From assembly GCF_000971055.1 (NCBI RefSeq), contig NZ_LARW01000075.1, positions 1 through 64,000 of the forward strand: a stretch of 64,000 nt of DNA, in the 5' to 3' direction. The DNA comes from Sphingomonas sp. SRS2 (GTDB taxonomy: Bacteria > Pseudomonadota > Alphaproteobacteria > Sphingomonadales > Sphingomonadaceae). The position numbers and the translations under genes were made by a program. The notes under the pieces were generated by a model. It saw nothing but the letters and a program-made list of their open reading frames with translations, did not search any database and was not told the origin of the DNA. Positions 17,071 through 27,030 of this stretch are shown here, in pieces (position 1 is the stretch's first letter; every line of letters starts with the position of its first letter).

Positions 17071-17931
17071 CTATTCTGCCGCGATCGGCAGGCCGGGGCT
17101 GAACAGGCCCCCAAGCTGGCTCGAAATCATCCCCAGCAGCCGGGCACAAGCCTCCAGATTGCCGGTAGGCGCCTCGAGGCTGGCGTCGAGGTAGAGCGAC
17201 CGATCATATTCTATCTGGATCGCATGGACCTGCTTGCGCGGACGGCCATGCCGATCGAGCGTATAGCCGCCGGCATAGGGATGATTACGCGCGACCCGCA
17301 GGCCGGCGCCCTCGATCACCGCCATCGCGACATCGACCACCGCGGCCGAGGCCCCCGCCCCGAAGCGATCGCCGACCACCACGCGGACCGGGCCGCCGGC
17401 CTGCCGCACGGGCAGCGGCGGCATCGAATGGCAATCGATCAATATCGCCACCCCGAAGATCGCCTTGATCCTTTCCAGCCGTTCGGCAATCGCCGCATGA
17501 TAGGGCGCATGCGCTACGGCGATCCGCCGCTCGGCCTCACCCATCGTTATCCGCCCGCGCCACAGCTCACCACATGCCGGCAGCCGGCGTGGGAACAGGC
17601 CCAGCCCCGCACGCACCTTGCCGCTCAGCAGCAGCCCCTCGGCGCTGATCCGCTCCTCGATCATCGCCGGATCGATCTCGCGCGGATCGCGGTTCAGGTC
17701 GATCGCGGCCCGCGCCATATGCGCGACGATCGCCGTCGCACCCTGGGCAACGGCAACTTCGACCAGCCGGTCGGCGTAGCGATCCTCCAGCGCGCGCAGC
17801 CGCTCGATCGGCACGCGCGCCGCTTCCAATAAAGCGGGAGGATAGACGCGCCCGGCATGTGGGACGGCAAGCAGCACCGGCGAGTGCGGCGTGGCGGGGC
17901 CCAGGACCGAAAAGGCGGGTTCGGCGGTCAT
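17071..17931 (-). CDS. N-formylglutamate amidohydrolase family protein
   Basis: This 286-residue protein is of the HutG/N-formylglutamate amidohydrolase fold (Pfam PF05013), which hydrolyses N-formylglutamate to glutamate and formate in histidine degradation. Recognisable motifs are PVLLAVPHAGRVYP, DRYAD with the metal-ligand region, AIDLNRDPREID, LIDCHSMPP and HAIQIEYDRSLY. No other hut genes are nearby. Its place next to cpdR is common in alphaproteobacteria, so a role outside histidine use is possible. The start is ATG 17931; twelve extra upstream codons are rejected as low quality. Confidence 0.9.
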   Translation of the reverse strand: MTAEPAFSVLGPATPHSPVLLAVPHAGRVYPPALLEAARVPIERLRALEDRYADRLVEVAVAQGATAIVAHMARAAIDLNRDPREIDPAMIEERISAEGLLLSGKVRAGLGLFPRRLPACGELWRGRITMGEAERRIAVAHAPYHAAIAERLERIKAIFGVAILIDCHSMPPLPVRQAGGPVRVVVGDRFGAGASAAVVDVAMAVIEGAGLRVARNHPYAGGYTLDRHGRPRKQVHAIQIEYDRSLYLDASLEAPTGNLEACARLLGMISSQLGGLFSPGLPIAAE

Positions 17932-18088
17932 CAGCCAAGTGCTACGGTCGCCGGGGCCGCCGCGCAACCGCGGCAGCGGGCGGTCTGGCGCGAATTGTGC
18001 GTTCCATGCTGGAATTTGTTAAGTGGTTGCCGCATAAACAACCATGCTTCACCGGCATGGCGCCGGGCGAGGGATGCGATCAAGGGCT

Positions 18089-18463
18089 ATGATCCGGATA
18101 TTACTGGCCGAAGATGACGATTCGATGCGCGAGTATCTTGCTCGCGCGCTGGAACGTAACGGCTATGCGGTGACCAGCGTCGACCGCGGCACCGCGGCCC
18201 TGCCCCTGCTCGAAACCGATAGCTTCGATCTCCTCCTGACCGATATCGTCATGCCCGAGATGGACGGCATCGAGCTGGCCCAGCGCGCGAATGTGATCGC
18301 GCCGAACATGCGCGTCATGTTCATAACCGGCTTTGCGGCGGTCACGCTCAAGTCCGGCGCGACGCCGCCGGATGCCAAGGTGCTGTCCAAGCCCTTCCAT
18401 CTGCGCGACTTGGTTCTCGAGGTCGACCGCATGTTCCAGATCGGCAGCGCGACCGGCATCTGA
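18089..18463 (+). CDS. cpdR: Single-domain response regulator CpdR
   Basis: This 124-residue stand-alone receiver domain has the acidic pocket LLAEDDDSMREYL, phospho-acceptor Asp in LLTDIVMPEMDG (near residue 52), Thr in FITGF and Lys in VLSKPFHLRDL. It matches CpdR, whose unphosphorylated form adapts ClpXP protease to cell-cycle substrates in Caulobacter; phosphorylation comes through the CckA-ChpT relay. The start at 18089 gives the standard MIRILLAEDD. It is divergent from the amidohydrolase gene and followed by tRNA-Val. Confidence 0.93.
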   Translation: MIRILLAEDDDSMREYLARALERNGYAVTSVDRGTAALPLLETDSFDLLLTDIVMPEMDGIELAQRANVIAPNMRVMFITGFAAVTLKSGATPPDAKVLSKPFHLRDLVLEVDRMFQIGSATGI

Positions 18464-18520
18464 CAAAAAGATTTCGCGGGGTTGCGTGGCCGCAAAGGCT
18501 CCGCTAGTGAGCCCGGCGTT

Positions 18521-18595
18521 GGGCGTGTAGCTCAGTGGTAGAGCACTGTGTTGACATCGCAGGGGTCGCAAGTTCAATCCTTGCCACGCCCACCA
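18521..18595 (+). tRNA. tRNA-Val (GAC)
   Basis: A 75-base tRNA with encoded CCA. The acceptor stem GGGCGTG pairs with CACGCCC. The anticodon stem CTGTG/CGCAG encloses loop TTGACAT with anticodon GAC (18553-18555), reading GTC and GTT valine codons. The T loop is TTCAATC, a common variant. Confidence 0.96.
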
Positions 18596-18597
18596 TT

Positions 18598-18635
18598 AAA
18601 AACCCCAGCAAGCCTCTCGGTTTGCTGGGGTTTTT
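18598..18635. terminator. Bidirectional terminator between tRNA-Val and tgt
   Basis: The perfect 14-base inverted repeat AAAAACCCCAGCAA/TTGCTGGGGTTTTT is T-rich on either strand. It ends the tRNA transcript on the plus strand and tgt on the minus strand, whose stop codon is six bases away. Confidence 0.9.
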
Positions 18636-18640
18636 CGTTT

Positions 18641-20673
<2,033 letters not shown>

Positions 20674-20820
20674 ATTGGGATTCCCTTGCCGCGCTGATTG
20701 ATTATGATGGGGAACCGCACGGGTTGTTCGCCACGACGCCGGAACGGCTCAACGAGGACCCGCTTGCCTTTCCGAGCCGTCAGCGCTTCGATGGTCGCAG
20801 CATAACAGGAGAGTCACGCG

Positions 20821-20985
20821 TTGGACGACAGCAGCACGCCGAAAGCCGAAACGAGCACGAAGAAGCTCCCTTCGGCGCCCAAGATCAGCAAGAAGACGGC
20901 GGTCGTCGGCGCGGCGATCGGCATCGGATCGGCGGCGATTGTCGCCGCGCTGCTCTACACCAATCGCGGCAACAACAAGAGTTGA
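20821..20985 (+). CDS. Small single-pass membrane protein, unknown function
   Basis: This is a 54-codon ORF from TTG 20821, preceded by AGGAGAG at ideal spacing. A charged Lys/Ser/Pro-rich N-terminal stretch (STKKLPSAPKISKKTA) is followed by one membrane helix (VVGAAIGIGSAAIVAALLYT) and a short NRGNNKS tail, so the N-terminus is probably cytoplasmic. No family is recognised. It fits between the TSUP gene and the DUF488 gene on the same strand. The good ribosome site and helix support it, but its shortness keeps the call tentative. Confidence 0.6.
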   Translation: MDDSSTPKAETSTKKLPSAPKISKKTAVVGAAIGIGSAAIVAALLYTNRGNNKS

Positions 20986-21028
20986 CCGGAGGGATGCAAT
21001 ATCGGCATCCCTTCCCCATCTCTGGCCC

Positions 21029-21460
21029 ATGCAGATCTTCACCATCGGCTATGAGGGCACGACCCAGGCTGAGCTTATCGCGCGGCTTAAACAGGCGAGG
21101 GTCGAATTGCTCGCGGATGTCCGCGCGGTGCCGCTGTCGCGGCGGCCGGGCTTTTCCAAGAACATCCTTGCAGCAGGGCTGCGTGAGGCCGGGATCGACT
21201 ATGTCGGCCTCAAGGCGCTAGGCACCCCGCCGGAAGGCCGCGAGGCAGCGCGGAAGCATGACCTCGCCAGGCTCCGCAATATCTACACAGGCCAGCTGGA
21301 ACTACCCGAGGCGATGGTACAGGCCGCTCAGTTGCTCGACATGGCCAGCGAGCGCCGCACCGCCCTGCTCTGCTTCGAACGTGAACCGGGCTGCTGTCAC
21401 CGGTCATTGCTGGTCGAAGCGGTGATGCCCGATGCCGAGGTCATCGATCTCTTCATCTGA
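21029..21460 (+). CDS. DUF488 domain-containing protein
   Basis: This 143-residue protein shows the typical DUF488 features: N-terminal IFTIGYEGTT, DVRAVPLSRRPGFSK, LKALGTPPEGR, and LLCFEREPGCCHRSLLVEAV with the conserved Cys-His. The function of the family is unknown; the invariant polar residues suggest an enzyme or nucleic-acid-binding role. The start is ATG 21029 (MQIFTIGYE). It leads a same-strand run with the KTSC and DUF72 genes. Confidence 0.9.
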   Translation: MQIFTIGYEGTTQAELIARLKQARVELLADVRAVPLSRRPGFSKNILAAGLREAGIDYVGLKALGTPPEGREAARKHDLARLRNIYTGQLELPEAMVQAAQLLDMASERRTALLCFEREPGCCHRSLLVEAVMPDAEVIDLFI

Positions 21461-21509
21461 TCCTGCACCAGCGGATGGAGCATAGGTCCGGGCACGGCGT
21501 TTTACCGTC

Positions 21510-21710
21510 ATGCCCTCCACCGTCATCCGCAACTTCGACTATGATCCGGCCGAACGCCGTCTCGACATTCAGTTCGTGACCGGGCGGCGCTACAGCTATC
21601 ATGATGTCCCCGCCCGGATCGTCGCGGCAATGCGCGCGGCGCGATCCAAGGGCCAGTTCTTCAACGCACGCATCCGCGACCATTTCGCGTTCACGCGCAC
21701 CCATGACTGA
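21510..21710 (+). CDS. KTSC domain-containing small protein
   Basis: This 66-residue protein consists of a single KTSC domain, named for its occurrence at the C-terminus of some lysyl-tRNA synthetases. The pattern IRNFDYDPAERRLDIQFVTG, then RRYSYHDVPARIVAAMRAA and KGQFFNARIRDHFAFTR, fits the beta-hairpin-helix family well. The function is unknown; RNA or DNA binding has been suggested because of the fusion partners. Its last eight bases overlap the DUF72 gene start, so the two are co-translated. Confidence 0.88.
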   Translation: MPSTVIRNFDYDPAERRLDIQFVTGRRYSYHDVPARIVAAMRAARSKGQFFNARIRDHFAFTRTHD

Positions 21711-22428
21711 CCGTGTCTTCGTGGGCACGGCGGGATGGTCGATCGCTTCACATTATCGGGACGATTTTCCCGAGACGGGCTCTCACCTCCAACGTTATGC
21801 CGCGCGGTTCAACGCTGTCGAGATCAACAGCAGCTTCCATCGCCCGCACCGCCGCGCCACCTATGAACGCTGGGCATCGAGCGTGCCGGACGGTTTCCGC
21901 TTTTCAGTCAAGCTCCCCCGCAGCATCACCCACGAACGGCGGCTGATGGACTTCGCCGCCCCGCTAGCCGCTTTCATCGATCAGGTCGAAGGGCTTGGCG
22001 GGAAGCTCGGCGCGATCCTCGTCCAGCTGCCACCCAGCCTTATTTTTGCCGAGGCCGCGGCCGATGCCTTTCTGGCGGAGCTTGGTTCGGCGACCGGCGC
22101 GGCGCTGATCTGCGAACCGCGCCATCCGAGCTGGTTCTCGGCGTCCGCGGATGGCCTGCTGCGTGACCATGACGTCGCGCGTGTGGCGGCCGATCCCGCT
22201 CCGGTTCCCGATGCCGGAGAGCCGGGCGGTTCGGCGTCCACCTGTTATCTCCGCCTGCATGGCTCTCCGGTCATCTACCGTTCGTCGTACGACGAGGAAC
22301 GGCAGCGCGGATATGCGGCGATGATAGTGCGCGCCAACGCCAGAGGAGCGGCCTGGTGCATCTTCGACAACACTGCGGGCATGGCGGCCATCGGGGACGC
22401 GCTCCGCTTCCGACGGCTCGTCGCTTAG
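21703..22428 (+). CDS. DUF72 (YecE-like) family protein
   Basis: This 241-residue TIM-barrel-like protein of the DUF72/YecE family has FVGTAGWSIASHYRDDFP at the N-terminus, FNAVEINSSFHRPH, RFSVKLPRSITHERRL, ICEPRHPSWFS, and a C-terminal YLRLHGSP and WCIFDNTAGM. The fold suggests a metal-dependent enzyme, but no activity is established. The start ATG 21703 lies inside the end of the KTSC gene. A start at 21601 would overlap most of KTSC and is rejected. Confidence 0.9.
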   Translation: MTDRVFVGTAGWSIASHYRDDFPETGSHLQRYAARFNAVEINSSFHRPHRRATYERWASSVPDGFRFSVKLPRSITHERRLMDFAAPLAAFIDQVEGLGGKLGAILVQLPPSLIFAEAAADAFLAELGSATGAALICEPRHPSWFSASADGLLRDHDVARVAADPAPVPDAGEPGGSASTCYLRLHGSPVIYRSSYDEERQRGYAAMIVRANARGAAWCIFDNTAGMAAIGDALRFRRLVA

Positions 22429-22495
22429 GCCTTGTCCTATGCCGGAACGTCGCCCTCCTTCGATCGTTAGGCGGCAGTTCCGGAGGAGAGAGTTC

Positions 22496-23101
22496 ATGAA
22501 CAAGATCATTTTGATAGCATCGGCCAGCATCCTGTCGCTGGGTCTGGCAGGCTGTGGTCAGAAGGTGGAGAACACCGCCGACGCCGCAGCCAACAGCGCC
22601 ATGGAAACCGCAGACGCGGCAGGCGCGATGGCGTCAAATGCGATGGTCGACGTCGAACAGGCCGTCACGCCCACGCCGACCGGTCAGGAATTCGTTGATA
22701 ACGCCGCCAAGTCGGATGCCTTCGAAATCGCCGCGGCCAAGATCGCGCAAGCCAACGCCGCCTCGCAGGCGGTCAAGGATTTCGCTGCCGAGATGATCAA
22801 GGCGCACAGCGAATCGACCGCGAAGATCAAGGCCGCCGCAGCGGCCGCAAGCCCCGCCCTAACCCCCAATGCCACGCTGACCGAGGGCCAGAACGAGGAT
22901 CTCGCCGAGCTTCGCGCCAAGAAGGGCGCCGAGTTTGACGAGGACTATATCGACGGTCAGGTCGATGCCCACCAGACCGCGCTGGCGATGATGCGCGACT
23001 ATGCCGAAAAGGGCGACACCCCGTCGCTCAAGACGGCAGCGGGCGAGATCGCGCCGGTCGTCCAGAAGCATCTCGACCATGTGAAAACGCTCGACAAGTG
23101 A
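22496..23101 (+). CDS. DUF4142 family lipoprotein
   Basis: This 201-residue protein has a lipoprotein signal peptide (IILIASASILSLGLAGC, lipobox LAGC). An Ala-rich linker is followed by a DUF4142 helical domain: EFVDNAAKSDAFEIAAAKIA, FAAEMIKAHSES, DEDYIDGQVDAHQTALAMM, and a final VVQKHLDHVKTL. The conserved His residues recall ferritin-like four-helix bundles, but the function is unknown. An excellent ribosome site, GGAGGAGAG, precedes ATG 22496. It stands alone between DUF72 and a convergent oxidoreductase gene. Confidence 0.9.
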   Translation: MNKIILIASASILSLGLAGCGQKVENTADAAANSAMETADAAGAMASNAMVDVEQAVTPTPTGQEFVDNAAKSDAFEIAAAKIAQANAASQAVKDFAAEMIKAHSESTAKIKAAAAAASPALTPNATLTEGQNEDLAELRAKKGAEFDEDYIDGQVDAHQTALAMMRDYAEKGDTPSLKTAAGEIAPVVQKHLDHVKTLDK

Positions 23102-23155
23102 TCGCGAGCCGATGACGCGTGGGCCGGGCCGAAAGGTCCGGCCCCTTCGATTCCG

Positions 23156-24166
23156 CTAGGTCGCCGCCGCGCCGACCAGCAGCACGATCTTGCCGACATG
23201 ATCTTCATCGAGCCGCCGATGCGCGTCGGCGGCCTGGGCCAGCGGGAAGGTCGCGTCTATGACCGGCTTAAGCCGCCCTTCCTCGACATGCGGCCAGACC
23301 ACCTGGGCGATCTCATCCGCCACCGCCGTCTTGAACCCGACACTGCGCGGCCGCAGCGTCGATCCGGTGATGGTCAACCGCTTCTGCATGATTTTCCAGA
23401 TCGGAATTTCGGCCTTGGGCCCGCCGAGCACCGCAATCGAGACGTGCCGCCCGTCCTCGGCGAGGCAATCGATATTGCGGGGCAGATAATCGCCGCCGAC
23501 CATGTCGAGCACGGCGTCGACGCCCTTGCCGCCGGTGATACGTCGCACTTCCTCGACATAATCCTGGGTTCGATAGTTGATCGCGTGCGCCGCGCCGAGC
23601 TTGAGCGCAGCCGCACATTTCTCGTCTGATCCGGCGGTGACGATCATCGTCACCTGGAATATCCGCGCGAGCAGGATCGCCATCGTTCCGATCCCGCTGG
23701 TGCCGCCATGGACCAGCACCGTATCGCCATCGGCGACATAGGCGCGCTCGAACAGATTGCTCCAGACGGTGAACAGCGTTTCGGGAATCGCCGCCGCCTC
23801 GACCATCGACAACGTATTCGGCACCGGCAGGCACAACCCGGCCTCGGCGACGACATATTCGGCGTAACCACCGCCGGCGACGAGCGCGCAGACCGGCTGG
23901 CCGAGCAGCTCGGGAAGCGTGCCCTCGCCGAGGGCGACGACCTCGCCCGAAACTTCGAGACCTGGAATCGACGGAGCGCCCGGCGGTGGCGGATAAGCAC
24001 CAATCCGCTGCGACACGTCGGGCCGATTCACCCCCGCCGCCGCGACTCGGATCAGCAGCTGGTCGCGGCCGGGGCGGGGCACGGGGCGCTGCACCGGCTG
24101 CAAAACCTCCGGCCCACCCTTTGTTTCCGGGTCTATAGCCGTCATCCAGTCGGGAATTTCGCCCAT
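23156..24166 (-). CDS. NAD(P)H-quinone oxidoreductase, zinc-type alcohol dehydrogenase-like (QOR/PIG3 type)
   Basis: This 336-residue MDR-superfamily protein lacks the catalytic and structural zinc cysteines, as quinone oxidoreductases do. It shows VAAAGVNRPDVSQRIGAYPPP, GLEVSGEVVALGEG, and the nucleotide-binding VLVHGGTSGIGTMAI. The likely reaction is NADPH-dependent reduction of quinones or enones. The start is ATG 24166, six bases after a GGGGGGT run; the longer ORF to 24304 covers the DUF1192 start and is rejected. It is divergent from DUF1192, a neighbour pair I recall from other sphingomonads. Confidence 0.9.
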   Translation of the reverse strand: MGEIPDWMTAIDPETKGGPEVLQPVQRPVPRPGRDQLLIRVAAAGVNRPDVSQRIGAYPPPPGAPSIPGLEVSGEVVALGEGTLPELLGQPVCALVAGGGYAEYVVAEAGLCLPVPNTLSMVEAAAIPETLFTVWSNLFERAYVADGDTVLVHGGTSGIGTMAILLARIFQVTMIVTAGSDEKCAAALKLGAAHAINYRTQDYVEEVRRITGGKGVDAVLDMVGGDYLPRNIDCLAEDGRHVSIAVLGGPKAEIPIWKIMQKRLTITGSTLRPRSVGFKTAVADEIAQVVWPHVEEGRLKPVIDATFPLAQAADAHRRLDEDHVGKIVLLVGAAAT

Positions 24167-24248
24167 ATTACCCCCCAATTTCGCAAAGATACGCATGGCC
24201 CCCACGGCGTTTATTGACATGCGGCCCGCCCCGGTCAACGTTGTGGCT

Positions 24249-24446
24249 ATGGAGCCCGACGATCTTTTCGCGAAGCGCCCCGACGATCCGGTGAAACAGC
24301 TCATCCGGCAGGATATCGATCATCTATCCGTCGACGAGCTGGAAGGGCGCATCTCCGCCCTCGAAGCCGAAATCGCGCGGTGTCGATCAAAAATAAAAAA
24401 TGCCATTAACCATCGCGCAACCGCTGAAAGCCTATTCAAACGATGA
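24249..24446 (+). CDS. DUF1192 domain-containing protein
   Basis: This 65-residue protein matches DUF1192 along its length: EPDDLFAKRPDDPVKQL, DIDHLSVDELEGRISALEAE, and NHRATAESLFKR. The central part is a short coiled coil (residues 28-55). The function is unknown; the family is confined to Alphaproteobacteria. ATG 24249 was chosen because family members begin just before the (D/E)DLF motif. The earlier ATG at 24195 is poor. Confidence 0.9.
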   Translation: MEPDDLFAKRPDDPVKQLIRQDIDHLSVDELEGRISALEAEIARCRSKIKNAINHRATAESLFKR

Positions 24447-24495
24447 AGGCGCGCTGTCGAGATCGGCGTTCGCTGTCTCGGCAGAGAGGTCGCTT

Positions 24496-24526
24496 CTTGA
24501 TGAACGGCCTAAGGCACCCGACATAT
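24496..24526 (+). promoter_or_regulatory. Possible heat-shock (sigma-32-type) promoter upstream of clpA
   Basis: CTTGAT (24496-24501) and CCCGACATAT (24517-24526) with a 15-base gap resemble sigma-32 boxes, although the -10 box departs from consensus. The position, 47 bases before the clpA start, is suitable. The match is imperfect and unsupported by anything else. Confidence 0.3.
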
Positions 24527-24572
24527 ACGATACCGGCATGGTTCGGCCCATGTCGCGAGGAGTACTAGAAAC

Positions 24573-26885
24573 ATGCCTTCCTTCGCCCGCGAACTCGAAC
24601 AGACGCTGCACAACGCGCTGAGCGCCGCCAGCAGCCGGCGCCACGAATATGCGACACTCGAGCATCTGCTGCTCGCGCTGATCGCTGACGAACATGCGTC
24701 CAAGGTCATGACCGCCTGCGGCGTCGAACTGACCGAACTGCGCAACGCCGTCACCAATTACCTCGATACCGAGCTCGATGCGCTCAAGGTCGAGGGCGAG
24801 ACCGATCCGTCGCCTACCAGCGGCTTCCAGCGCGTCGTCCAGCGCGCGATCCTCCACGTCCAGTCGTCGGGCCGCGAGGAAGTGACCGGCGCCAACGTCC
24901 TCGTCGCCCTGTTCAGCGAGCGCGAGAGCTACGCCGTATTCTTCCTGCAACAGCAGGACATGAGCCGCCTCGATGCGGTCAGCTTCATCAGCCACGGTGT
25001 CGGCAAGGCCGGACAACCCACGGAGCAACGCGAAGTGAAGGGCGCCGAAGAGGAAAAGAGCCAGGCCAAGGCCGAGGGCAAGAAGGGCGAGAGCGCGCTC
25101 AAGCAGTTCTGCGTCGATCTGAATGCCAAAGCCAAGTCCGGCAAGGTCGATCCGCTGATCGGCCGTGGTCCCGAGGTCGACCGCACCGTTCAGATCCTCT
25201 GCCGCCGTTCAAAGAACAACCCGCTCTATGTGGGCGATCCCGGCGTCGGCAAGACGGCGATCGCCGAGGGCCTGGCGCGCAAGATTGTCGAGGGCGACGT
25301 ACCCGAGGTGCTGCTGCCCGCCGTCATCTATTCGCTCGACATGGGCGCACTGCTCGCCGGAACTCGGTATCGCGGTGATTTCGAGGAGCGGCTCAAGCAG
25401 GTCGTGACCGAGCTTGAGAAGCTTCCCCACGCGGTGCTGTTCATCGACGAGATCCACACCGTAATCGGTGCGGGCGCGACCTCGGGCGGCGCGATGGACG
25501 CGTCCAACCTGTTGAAGCCGGCATTGTCGGGCGGCACGATCCGCTGCATCGGATCGACCACCTACAAGGAGTTCCGCAATCATTTCGAGAAGGACCGCGC
25601 ATTGCTGCGGCGCTTCCAGAAGATCGACGTGAACGAGCCTACGATCGAGGACACGATCAAGATCATCACAGGTCTGCGGTCGGCCTTCGAAGAGCATCAC
25701 AACGTCAAATATACGCCCGACGCGATCAAGGCGGCGGTCGAGCTGTCCTCGCGGTACATCAACGACCGCAAGCAGCCCGACAAGGCGATCGATGTGATCG
25801 ACGAGGTCGGCGCGTCGCAAATGCTGGTGCCCCCGGCCAAGCGTAAGAAGGTGATCACGCCGAAGGAGATCGAGGCGGTGATCGCGACGATGGCGCGCGT
25901 GCCCGCCAAATCGGTTTCGACCGACGACAAGAAGGCGCTCGGCTCACTCGAGACCGATCTCAAGCGTGTCGTGTTTGGCCAGGACAAGGCGATCGAACTG
26001 CTCTCCTCGGCTATAAAGCTCAGCCGGGCCGGCCTGCGCGATCCCGACAAGCCGATCGGCAACTATCTCTTCTCGGGCCCCACCGGCGTGGGCAAGACCG
26101 AGGTCGCGCGTCAGCTCGCCTCGATCCTGGGCATCCCGCTCCAGCGTTTCGACATGTCCGAATATATGGAACGTCACTCGGTCAGCCGCCTGATCGGCGC
26201 GCCTCCGGGCTATGTCGGATATGATCAGGGCGGTCTGCTGACCGATGCGGTCGACCAACATCCGCATTGCGTGCTGCTGCTCGACGAGATCGAAAAGGCC
26301 CATCCGGACCTGTTCAACATCCTTCTGCAGGTGATGGACAACGGCAAGCTCACCGATCATCACGGCAAGACGGTCGATTTCCGCAATACCATCCTGATCA
26401 TGACCACCAATGCCGGCGCGTCCGACATGGCGCGCGAGAGCCTGGGCTTCGGCAACCTCACCCGCGAGGGCGAGGATGAGGAAGCGGTCAAGAAGATGTT
26501 CACGCCGGAATTCCGCAACCGCCTCGATGCGATCGTCCCCTTCGGCTATCTGCCGACCGAGGTCGTCTCGCGTGTCGTCGAGAAGTTCATCCTCCAGCTC
26601 GAACTCCAGCTGGCCGATCGCGATGTCCACATCAGCCTCGACGACGAGGCCAAGACGTGGCTCACCGTCAAGGGCTATGACAAGCTCTATGGAGCGCGTC
26701 CGATGGGCCGCCTGATCCAGGAGAAGATCAAGCAGCCGCTCGCCGAGGAACTGCTGTTCGGCAAGCTGGTCCACGGCGGCGAGGTCAAGGTGAAGATGAA
26801 GGACGAGACCCTGTCCTTCGAGATCGTTCCCGCAGCGCCCAAGCGGCCCAAGAAGGGCGGCGCGAAGCCCAAGATCAAGGCCTGA
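24573..26885 (+). CDS. clpA: ATP-dependent Clp protease ATP-binding subunit ClpA
   Basis: This 770-residue unfoldase feeds substrates to ClpP. The N-terminal Clp-N repeats (residues 1-145) begin MPSFARELEQTLHNAL, the ClpS-binding surface. The first AAA+ module has Walker A GDPGVGKT (about residue 222) and Walker B VLFIDEIHTVIGAG. The second has GPTGVGKT (about residue 507) and VLLLDEIEKAHPD. No M-domain is present, which excludes ClpB. The C-terminal Lys-rich tail is normal. clpS, usually adjacent, is not in the window. Confidence 0.97.
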   Translation: MPSFARELEQTLHNALSAASSRRHEYATLEHLLLALIADEHASKVMTACGVELTELRNAVTNYLDTELDALKVEGETDPSPTSGFQRVVQRAILHVQSSGREEVTGANVLVALFSERESYAVFFLQQQDMSRLDAVSFISHGVGKAGQPTEQREVKGAEEEKSQAKAEGKKGESALKQFCVDLNAKAKSGKVDPLIGRGPEVDRTVQILCRRSKNNPLYVGDPGVGKTAIAEGLARKIVEGDVPEVLLPAVIYSLDMGALLAGTRYRGDFEERLKQVVTELEKLPHAVLFIDEIHTVIGAGATSGGAMDASNLLKPALSGGTIRCIGSTTYKEFRNHFEKDRALLRRFQKIDVNEPTIEDTIKIITGLRSAFEEHHNVKYTPDAIKAAVELSSRYINDRKQPDKAIDVIDEVGASQMLVPPAKRKKVITPKEIEAVIATMARVPAKSVSTDDKKALGSLETDLKRVVFGQDKAIELLSSAIKLSRAGLRDPDKPIGNYLFSGPTGVGKTEVARQLASILGIPLQRFDMSEYMERHSVSRLIGAPPGYVGYDQGGLLTDAVDQHPHCVLLLDEIEKAHPDLFNILLQVMDNGKLTDHHGKTVDFRNTILIMTTNAGASDMARESLGFGNLTREGEDEEAVKKMFTPEFRNRLDAIVPFGYLPTEVVSRVVEKFILQLELQLADRDVHISLDDEAKTWLTVKGYDKLYGARPMGRLIQEKIKQPLAEELLFGKLVHGGEVKVKMKDETLSFEIVPAAPKRPKKGGAKPKIKA

Positions 26886-26911
26886 CACGCCCATCCTGGA
26901 ACCCGGATCGT

Positions 26912-26943
26912 AAGGCCCGTCTCGAAAGAGGCGGGCCTTTTCC
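26912..26943 (+). terminator. Terminator after clpA
   Basis: The 12-base stem AAGGCCCGTCTC/GAGGCGGGCCTT (one G-T pair) with a GAAA tetraloop is followed by TTTT. It lies 27 bases after the clpA stop. Confidence 0.8.
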
Positions 26944-27030
26944 GTAAGGCGACCTGCGCGTTAACCATATCTCCAAACTTCAGGCGCAGAAGGGCACGTC
27001 GGGCTCGCGATAGCGGTTAATCCGGGGGGT

